NCBI GenBank assembly: GCA_964511385.1
Contig: CAZEFE010000014.1
Coordinates: 1-23,952 of the forward strand
Length of the DNA stretch: 23,952 nucleotides
Direction of reading: 5' to 3'
Source of the DNA: CAILHX01 sp964511385
Lineage (GTDB): Bacteria > Pseudomonadota > Gammaproteobacteria > Burkholderiales > Methylophilaceae
Position 1 is the first letter of the stretch. Each line of letters starts with the position of its first letter. Under the pieces are notes generated by a model. That model was not told the origin of the DNA. It did no database searches and saw nothing but the letters and a program-made list of their open reading frames with translations. Positions 15,491 through 23,952 of the stretch are shown here, in pieces. The position numbers and the translations under genes are program-made.

Positions 15491-17335
15491 ATGAGCAACA
15501 TCGTAAAAAACGCGAGAACGGCACTGCTATTAATGAACGAGCGTGGGTTGCCGCCTACGCCCGCGAATTACACCAAGATTTACAACGAGATCAGCGGCCT
15601 GGATGCCGATGACGAATCGGGTGCGGAAGCGGCAAATGCCAAGGACATCATTGAGAATAACCACCGACTGGTGCGTTACCTCGATGACTTCGCGTCCAGT
15701 CTTTCCGCGAGTGGCGGGGATGTACACGAAAAGCTCGACAAGCAGGAAACCTCCATCCGGCAGCTGATTACCGCGGTGCAGCAGACCGGTGATGTTTTCC
15801 ACGTGATTCCGGTACTGAAATCCATCCTGTCGCTAATTATCGCGGTACAGAATGCGATTCAACCCTCGCGGACCGCCTCCGAAAGCCAGCCGCCAGAAGC
15901 AAAGCACAGCCGCTCACACGAGACAAAACCGGAGGCGGCCCCAGCCGCGGCAGAAAAACACAAGGTAGCCGAGGATGCCAAGGTCGTTGGCATTCCTGGA
16001 GCTGCTGAAGAAAGTTCGCCATTTCCTCCACCGCCAACGCATGCCAAAGCCGCGCCCAAGACAAAGGCGGAGGCGCCCAAGGGCAAAAGCAGCTTCCAGA
16101 TGCAGCTGGAAGAAGATGTACTGTACCTTGGCCGCTTGCCGATCCTGCATACGGATCATGCATTGTTCGGTTATGACTTGTCCCTGTATGCCAGCCAGCT
16201 GGGTCGGCCGCAACCGGCAGTGGAGTTGGTGGACCTGACCAACTACCTGGGGAAAATCGGTGTCGAGTGCGTCACCGACAACCATTTCGGTTTTGTACAG
16301 GTGACTTACGACGACCTGATGAACAGCGACCTCAAGCGTCTGGCCGGCGACCAGTTGGTGCTGGAAATCACCGATGTGAGCGAGATCGACCAGAAAGCGC
16401 TGGCCCGCTGTATGGAGCTGAAGGAGCGCGGCTTCAAGCTGTCGCTGGGCGATTATTTTGATTACCCGGTGTACGACACGGTGCTCAAGCTGTTTGATTA
16501 CGTCAAACTGGATATTCACGCGACTTCCAATTTCGAGATGCGTAATGCCATCTCCCGCTTGAGCGAGTTCAGCCAGATTCACCGTATTGCCAGGAATGTC
16601 GATTCGCTGGCCAAGCTGGATCAGTGCAAGGAGATGGATTTCCATCTGGCGCAAGGCCATTTCTTCATCCATTCCGACGCGAGCACGCTGGGCAGTGCCA
16701 ATGCCCAGCAAACCACGTTGCTGGTGGTGCTGGGGCAGTTGCTGACCGACGTGGACCTGCCCAGGATCGAGCGCGCATTCAACCACCAGGAAGAATTGAC
16801 CATCAATCTGCTGGCGCTGGTGAATTCGGCCGCCATGGGCTTGAGCCGCAAGGTGGATTCCCTGCAGCAGGCGCTGGTGATTTTGGGGCGGCGCCAGCTG
16901 ATGCGCTGGGTACAGGTGCTGCTTTACTCGCACAGCGACATCAAGAGCGCGCCGCTGCTGATGCAGGTGGCGACCGCGCGCGCCAAACTCATGGATTTGC
17001 TGTGTTCCACCCACGCGGATGCGGCAAAGCGCAGCGACATTTATCGCGACCGTGCATTTACCGTGGGTATCCTGTCGCTGACGCACATCCTGCTGGGTAT
17101 GGATTTGTCGCAGGTGATCGAGCAAATCGGGTTGGATGAAGAAATTGGCGTGGCATTGATGGAGCGCGAAGGATTTTTGGGGCATCTGCTGTCATTGGCG
17201 GAGCATGTTGAAACGGCCGAGTTTGAAGCAGCAGAAGCACTGATGGATGGATTGGACATATCGCCCAGAGACCTGAACCGGGCTCAAAAAGAAACCTTGC
17301 AATGGGTACATAATCTGGGCAAAGCAGCGGATTAA
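15491..17335 (+). CDS. EAL-HDOD protein with degenerate EAL domain and extra N-terminal region
   Basis: This 614-residue signalling protein has three parts. Residues 1-125 form a helical region with LPPTPANYTKIYNEISG, resembling the N-termini of some betaproteobacterial GGDEF proteins (from memory). Residues ~127-205 are an Ala/Pro/Lys-rich linker. An EAL-like domain (~209-396) and an HDOD domain (~408-600, containing LLALVNSAAMGLSRKVDSLQQALVILGRR) follow. Compared with the next gene, the EAL core is eroded. YELLFR has become YDLSLY, INVS has become VQVT, LDDF has become LGDY, and LAEKVE has become IARNVD; only VKLD and AQGHFF remain. It is therefore unlikely to hydrolyse cyclic-di-GMP and may bind it or act as a protein-interaction partner. 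The start lacks a good ribosome site. It is 13 bp upstream of its paralogue. Confidence 0.85.
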   Translation: MSNIVKNARTALLLMNERGLPPTPANYTKIYNEISGLDADDESGAEAANAKDIIENNHRLVRYLDDFASSLSASGGDVHEKLDKQETSIRQLITAVQQTGDVFHVIPVLKSILSLIIAVQNAIQPSRTASESQPPEAKHSRSHETKPEAAPAAAEKHKVAEDAKVVGIPGAAEESSPFPPPPTHAKAAPKTKAEAPKGKSSFQMQLEEDVLYLGRLPILHTDHALFGYDLSLYASQLGRPQPAVELVDLTNYLGKIGVECVTDNHFGFVQVTYDDLMNSDLKRLAGDQLVLEITDVSEIDQKALARCMELKERGFKLSLGDYFDYPVYDTVLKLFDYVKLDIHATSNFEMRNAISRLSEFSQIHRIARNVDSLAKLDQCKEMDFHLAQGHFFIHSDASTLGSANAQQTTLLVVLGQLLTDVDLPRIERAFNHQEELTINLLALVNSAAMGLSRKVDSLQQALVILGRRQLMRWVQVLLYSHSDIKSAPLLMQVATARAKLMDLLCSTHADAAKRSDIYRDRAFTVGILSLTHILLGMDLSQVIEQIGLDEEIGVALMEREGFLGHLLSLAEHVETAEFEAAEALMDGLDISPRDLNRAQKETLQWVHNLGKAAD

Positions 17336-17348
17336 GTTAGCCTGGATA

Positions 17349-18599
17349 ATGAGTCAGCAAGCAGAAATTTTCCTTGGGCGGCAGCCCATACTCGATATTG
17401 CCGAGCGCACCGTCGCTTATGAGCTTTTGTTCCGGTCCGGCCAGACTTCGACGTCCGGCGTCACCGACGACCTCCTGGCAACATCCACGGTCATTATCAA
17501 TACCATCAGCCACATCGGCATTGATAGCGTACTGGATATACATTCCGGTTTTATCAATGTCTCGCGCTCCCTGCTCATGAGCGATACCGTGGAATTGCTG
17601 CCGCGCGAGCGCATGGTGCTGGAACTGCTGGAAACGGTGGAAATTGACGACGAAGTGGTCGAACGTTGCCGACAGTTGAAGGCGCAGGGGTTTCGCCTGG
17701 CGCTGGACGATTTTGAGTACAGCCCGGCCTACAATGCGCTGTTTCCCATCGTGGAGATCATCAAGTTCGATGTCATGCTTTCCAGCAAAAACGACATCCA
17801 CCAGACATTGGAACGCCTGCGGCCGTGGCCGCACCTGAAAATGCTGGCGGAAAAAGTCGAAACTGCAGAAGAGTTCGAACACTTCAAGGCATTGGGCTTC
17901 AATTATTACCAGGGCTATTTCTTCGCCAAGCCTTCGGTGCTGACGGCCAAAAAGAGTAACCCCAACCAGATGACGCTGGTGCGTGCGCTAAGCTTGATCA
18001 TGGGCGATGCGGAGCTGAACGAGATCGAGCGGGTGTTCAAGGAAAGCCCGGATCTGATGCTGGGCCTGCTGCGGCTGGTAAATTCCGTAGGCATGGGCCT
18101 GGCGCGCAAGATAGGCTCCTTGCATCAGGCGCTGGTGGTACTGGGGAGGCGGCAGTTGCAGCGCTGGGTGCAATTGCTGCTGTATGCGCGTGATGGCGGC
18201 AGCATTTCCAGCCCGCTGATGCAGTTGGCCGCAGTACGCGCAAAAATCATGGAACTGCTCAGCCAGAACCATGCGGATAAAAGCCGCAGCACCGATGAAG
18301 CCAAGGATCACGCATTCATGGCGGGGATATTGTCGTTGGTGGATGTCGCGCTGGGTGGAAAAATGGAAGAAGTACTGGACCAGTTCGGTCTGATTGATGA
18401 AGTGCGCAACGCCATCCTGAAGCGGGAAGGTTTTCTGGGCCGGCTGCTGTTGCTGACAGAAAAGCTGGAAACCGAAGATTTTGAGGCGGTGGCGGCACTT
18501 ACCAAGGAGCTTGGCATCAGCCCCGTCCATCTGCGTGAAGCGCAGTTTGCCGCGATGCAATGGGCTGCCAACCTCGATAAAGAGTCGGATGCACAATAG
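17349..18599 (+). CDS. EAL-HDOD (YuxH-type) signalling protein
   Basis: This 416-residue protein is an N-terminal EAL domain (~7-196) followed directly by an HDOD domain (~208-400), the compact YuxH layout. Most EAL residues for metal and cyclic-di-GMP handling are present: E25 (YELLFR), N70 (INVS), E92 (LELLET), D120-D121 (LDDF), K139 (IIKFD), E168 and E171 (LAEKVET) and Q188 (YQGYFFAKP). The third residue of the DDFG-type motif is kept, but the usual GTGYSS stretch is replaced by EYSPAYN, as is normal for this family. Phosphodiesterase activity is plausible but unproven. HDOD domains are usually regulatory interaction modules. It is 13 bp behind its paralogue and 7 bp before the metH start, so all three genes are likely co-transcribed. 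Confidence 0.9.
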   Translation: MSQQAEIFLGRQPILDIAERTVAYELLFRSGQTSTSGVTDDLLATSTVIINTISHIGIDSVLDIHSGFINVSRSLLMSDTVELLPRERMVLELLETVEIDDEVVERCRQLKAQGFRLALDDFEYSPAYNALFPIVEIIKFDVMLSSKNDIHQTLERLRPWPHLKMLAEKVETAEEFEHFKALGFNYYQGYFFAKPSVLTAKKSNPNQMTLVRALSLIMGDAELNEIERVFKESPDLMLGLLRLVNSVGMGLARKIGSLHQALVVLGRRQLQRWVQLLLYARDGGSISSPLMQLAAVRAKIMELLSQNHADKSRSTDEAKDHAFMAGILSLVDVALGGKMEEVLDQFGLIDEVRNAILKREGFLGRLLLLTEKLETEDFEAVAALTKELGISPVHLREAQFAAMQWAANLDKESDAQ

Positions 18600-18606
18600 A
18601 GCACAC

Positions 18607-22437
<3,831 letters not shown>

Positions 22438-22579
22438 GGAGACGCTGATAAATGGCTGCGCGGGCGAATTGCCGCGTTGCGCGGTGCTCGCCCACTCGCC
22501 TATCCACGTGATATGTCTCGTGATCTGCGCTCCGTGCGCCTTGCACTTCACCCCGCTCGCTCATTTATTCAGCGTCTCC
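22438..22579. mobile_element. MITE-like 142-bp element with terminal inverted repeats and CTAA flanks
   Basis: The left end GGAGACGCTGATAAATG (22438-22454) and the reverse complement of the right end GGAGACGCTGAATAAATG (22562-22579) match except for one inserted base. Weaker pairing continues inward, and the centre holds an imperfect palindrome near 22505-22522. The element is flanked by direct CTAA repeats (22434-22437 and 22580-22583), as expected of a 4-bp target duplication. The left CTAA contains the metH stop codon, so insertion kept the protein intact. It is too short to encode a transposase and looks non-autonomous. A YTAR duplication is typical of the IS5 group, so an IS5-type parent is inferred only. 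A perfect small hairpin CCGCG-TTG-CGCGG lies at 22472-22484. Confidence 0.7.
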
Positions 22580-22594
22580 CTAAAGGTTCGCACT

Positions 22595-22623
22595 CGTCAT
22601 TCCCGCTTGCCGCGGGAATGACG
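22595..22623. repeat. Hairpin repeat CGTCATTCCCGC / GCGGGAATGACG between convergent genes
   Basis: A perfect 12-bp stem (22595-22606 and 22612-22623) surrounds a five-base loop TTGCC. It contains ATTCCC-N9-GGGAAT, close to the dispersed ATTCCC-N8-GGGAAT (dRS3-type) repeat known in Neisseria and to similar GTCATTCCCGC repeats common in proteobacterial intergenic DNA. It lies between the converging metH and valS ends and could serve as a bidirectional terminator, although no T-run follows on either side. Confidence 0.7.
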
Positions 22624-22629
22624 TAGCGA

Positions 22630-23952
22630 TCAATTCAGCTTGGCGAGTTGAGCCTGTAGTTTTTCCAGCGTGGCCTTAAAGCCGGACAGACGTTCCTGCT
22701 CCTGCGCCACCACGGCCGCCGGGGCGCGCTCGACAAAACTGGGGTTGGAAAGCTTGCCTTCGGCCTTGGCGATTTCGCCTTGCAGGCGCGCCACTTCCTT
22801 GCCCAAGCGCTCTTTCTCGGCGGCCACGTCAATCTCAATCTTCAGCATCAGGCGGTAGTCGCCCACCACGGCCACCGGCGCATCGGCATCCGGCAGTTCG
22901 CTCACCACGTCAACTTCAGACAGCTTGGCCAGTGCTTTCAGGTACGGCGCATAAGCGGCCAGCACATCCGAACCGGCGGCGATCAACGGCACACGGGTGG
23001 CCGGGGATACGTTCATTTCGCCACGCAGGCTGCGGCAGGCATCCACTGCGGCTTTCAGCGTGGCGACCCAGGCCTCGGCGGATTCGTCGATCTTTTCCGG
23101 CTGGGCCTTGGGGTAGGGCCGCAGCATGATGGTGTCCGCCTTCTGGCCGGTGTAGCCGGAAACGGTCTGCCACAGCTCTTCCGTGATGAAGGGAATCACC
23201 GGGTGCGCCAGGCGCAGCACGGTTTCCAGCACGCGCAGCAGGGTACGGCGGGTAGCGCGTTTCTGTGCATCGCTGCCGCCTTGCAGTTGCACCTTGGCGA
23301 TTTCCAGATACCAGTCGCAGTATTCATCCCAGACGAATTTATAAATGGCCTGCGCCACGAAATCGAAGCGGTAATCGGCAAAACTCTTTTCCACTTCGGC
23401 CTCGGTGCGCTGCAACAGGCTGACGATCCAGCGGTCGGCCTGGGAGAAATCGAGGTAGCCTTCCGGTCCGCAGTCATGCTTGCACTCGCCCATACCGCAG
23501 TCTTGACCTTCGCAGTTCATCAGCACGAAGCGGGTCGCGTTCCACAGCTTGTTGCAGAAGTTGCGGTAGCCCTCGCAGCGGTGCATGTCGAACTTGATAT
23601 CACGGCCGGGGCTGGCGAGGCTGGCGAAGGTGAACCTCAAAGCATCCGTGCCGAAGGCCGGGATGCCTTCCGGGAATTCCTTGCGGGTGCGTTTCTCGAT
23701 CTGTTCCGCCTGCTTCGGGTTCATCAGGCCAGTAGTGCGCTTCTTGATTAGGTCATCTAGGCCGATACCGTCGATCAGGTCGATCGGGTCGAGTACGTTG
23801 CCCTTGGACTTGGACATCTTCTGCCCTTCCGCATCGCGGATCAGGCCATGGACGTAGACATCCTTGAACGGAATCTTGCCGGTGATGTGTTTGGTCATCA
23901 TCACCATGCGCGCCACCCAGAAGAAGATGATGTCGAAGCCGGTCACCAGCAC
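22630..23952 (-). CDS. valS: Valyl-tRNA synthetase ValS (5' part missing)
   Basis: This class I aminoacyl-tRNA synthetase charges tRNA-Val with valine. The visible 440 residues are the C-terminal half of a ~950-residue enzyme. They include the end of the Rossmann domain (LVTGFDIIFFWVARM), the KMSKS loop at visible residues 45-49, the anticodon-binding helical domain (ADRWIVSLLQ, FVWDEYCDWYLE, HPVIPFITEELWQ) and the C-terminal coiled-coil arm (about 375-440, EKERLGKEVARLQGEIAKAE). The first codon in the window is internal, since this region is far from the true start. A cysteine-rich stretch with C147, C152, C157 and C161 (MNCEGQDCGMGECKHDCG) is richer in Cys than I recall for E. coli ValS. 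It converges on metH across the repeat-filled gap. Confidence 0.97.
   Translation of the reverse strand: MLVTGFDIIFFWVARMVMMTKHITGKIPFKDVYVHGLIRDAEGQKMSKSKGNVLDPIDLIDGIGLDDLIKKRTTGLMNPKQAEQIEKRTRKEFPEGIPAFGTDALRFTFASLASPGRDIKFDMHRCEGYRNFCNKLWNATRFVLMNCEGQDCGMGECKHDCGPEGYLDFSQADRWIVSLLQRTEAEVEKSFADYRFDFVAQAIYKFVWDEYCDWYLEIAKVQLQGGSDAQKRATRRTLLRVLETVLRLAHPVIPFITEELWQTVSGYTGQKADTIMLRPYPKAQPEKIDESAEAWVATLKAAVDACRSLRGEMNVSPATRVPLIAAGSDVLAAYAPYLKALAKLSEVDVVSELPDADAPVAVVGDYRLMLKIEIDVAAEKERLGKEVARLQGEIAKAEGKLSNPSFVERAPAAVVAQEQERLSGFKATLEKLQAQLAKLN

Noticed and set aside
15914..17185. 423-codon minus-strand open frame
   Set aside because: It is antisense to the first EAL-HDOD gene and rich in Gln/His from reversed codons; no family resemblance.
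18481..18606. N-terminal extension of the metH frame
   Set aside because: It overlaps the end of the second EAL-HDOD gene and does not resemble MetH; homology begins shortly after the ATG cluster at 18607.
22452..22551. Short frames inside the metH-valS gap
   Set aside because: They lie within the MITE-like element, overlap its inverted repeats and have no ribosome site or recognisable protein.

Overview
The window is GC-rich, densely packed proteobacterial chromosome. It looks like a nitrate-respiring betaproteobacterium, probably of the Nitrosomonadales (Gallionella/Sulfuricella-like); that placement is inferred from protein character and gene set and was not tested by any search. There are 15 protein genes. 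Two run off the ends: narH on the left and valS on the right. I see no tRNA, rRNA, CRISPR array, intact insertion sequence or prophage. No stretch longer than about 300 bases lacks a gene.

Positions 1-7485 (minus strand) hold the front of a respiratory nitrate reductase operon, transcribed right to left: narK1, narK2, narG, narH. Spacings are 6-27 bp, and narJ and narI presumably follow beyond the left edge. The two NarK-type transporters would bring nitrate in and exchange it for nitrite. NarGH is the cytoplasmic molybdenum/iron-sulfur catalytic core. The 182-bp region before narK1 (7486-7667) is shared with a divergent YgjP-like metallopeptidase gene and carries several short palindromes, one a perfect 16-mer.

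Positions 8193-12264 (minus) hold narX and narL, the nitrate sensor kinase and response regulator, which overlap by 29 bp. They are followed by the DEAD-box helicase gene dbpA. The sensor pair and the respiratory operon it probably controls are therefore separated only by dbpA and the peptidase gene.

Positions 12339-15340 hold a HIT-family gene on the plus strand facing a minus-strand operon of mpl (peptidoglycan recycling ligase), a TonB-family gene and a thioredoxin-like [2Fe-2S] ferredoxin. The HIT and ferredoxin genes converge inside one perfect palindrome that contains both stop codons and gives both proteins nearly the same C-terminus.

Positions 15491-22437 (plus) look like one transcription unit: two tandem paralogous EAL-HDOD signalling proteins, then cobalamin-dependent methionine synthase metH. 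The first EAL-HDOD copy has lost most EAL catalytic residues and has gained a helical N-terminus and a long linker. MetH carries an unusual cysteine-rich insertion near its N-terminus.

The metH-valS intergenic gap (22438-22629) is made almost wholly of a MITE-like element, inserted at the metH stop codon with a CTAA duplication, followed by a 12-bp-stem hairpin repeat. valS then converges from the right. The most novel-looking items are the MITE-like element, the shared-palindrome gene ends, the degenerate EAL-HDOD duplicate and the MetH insertion. I did not find a clearly new multi-gene system.
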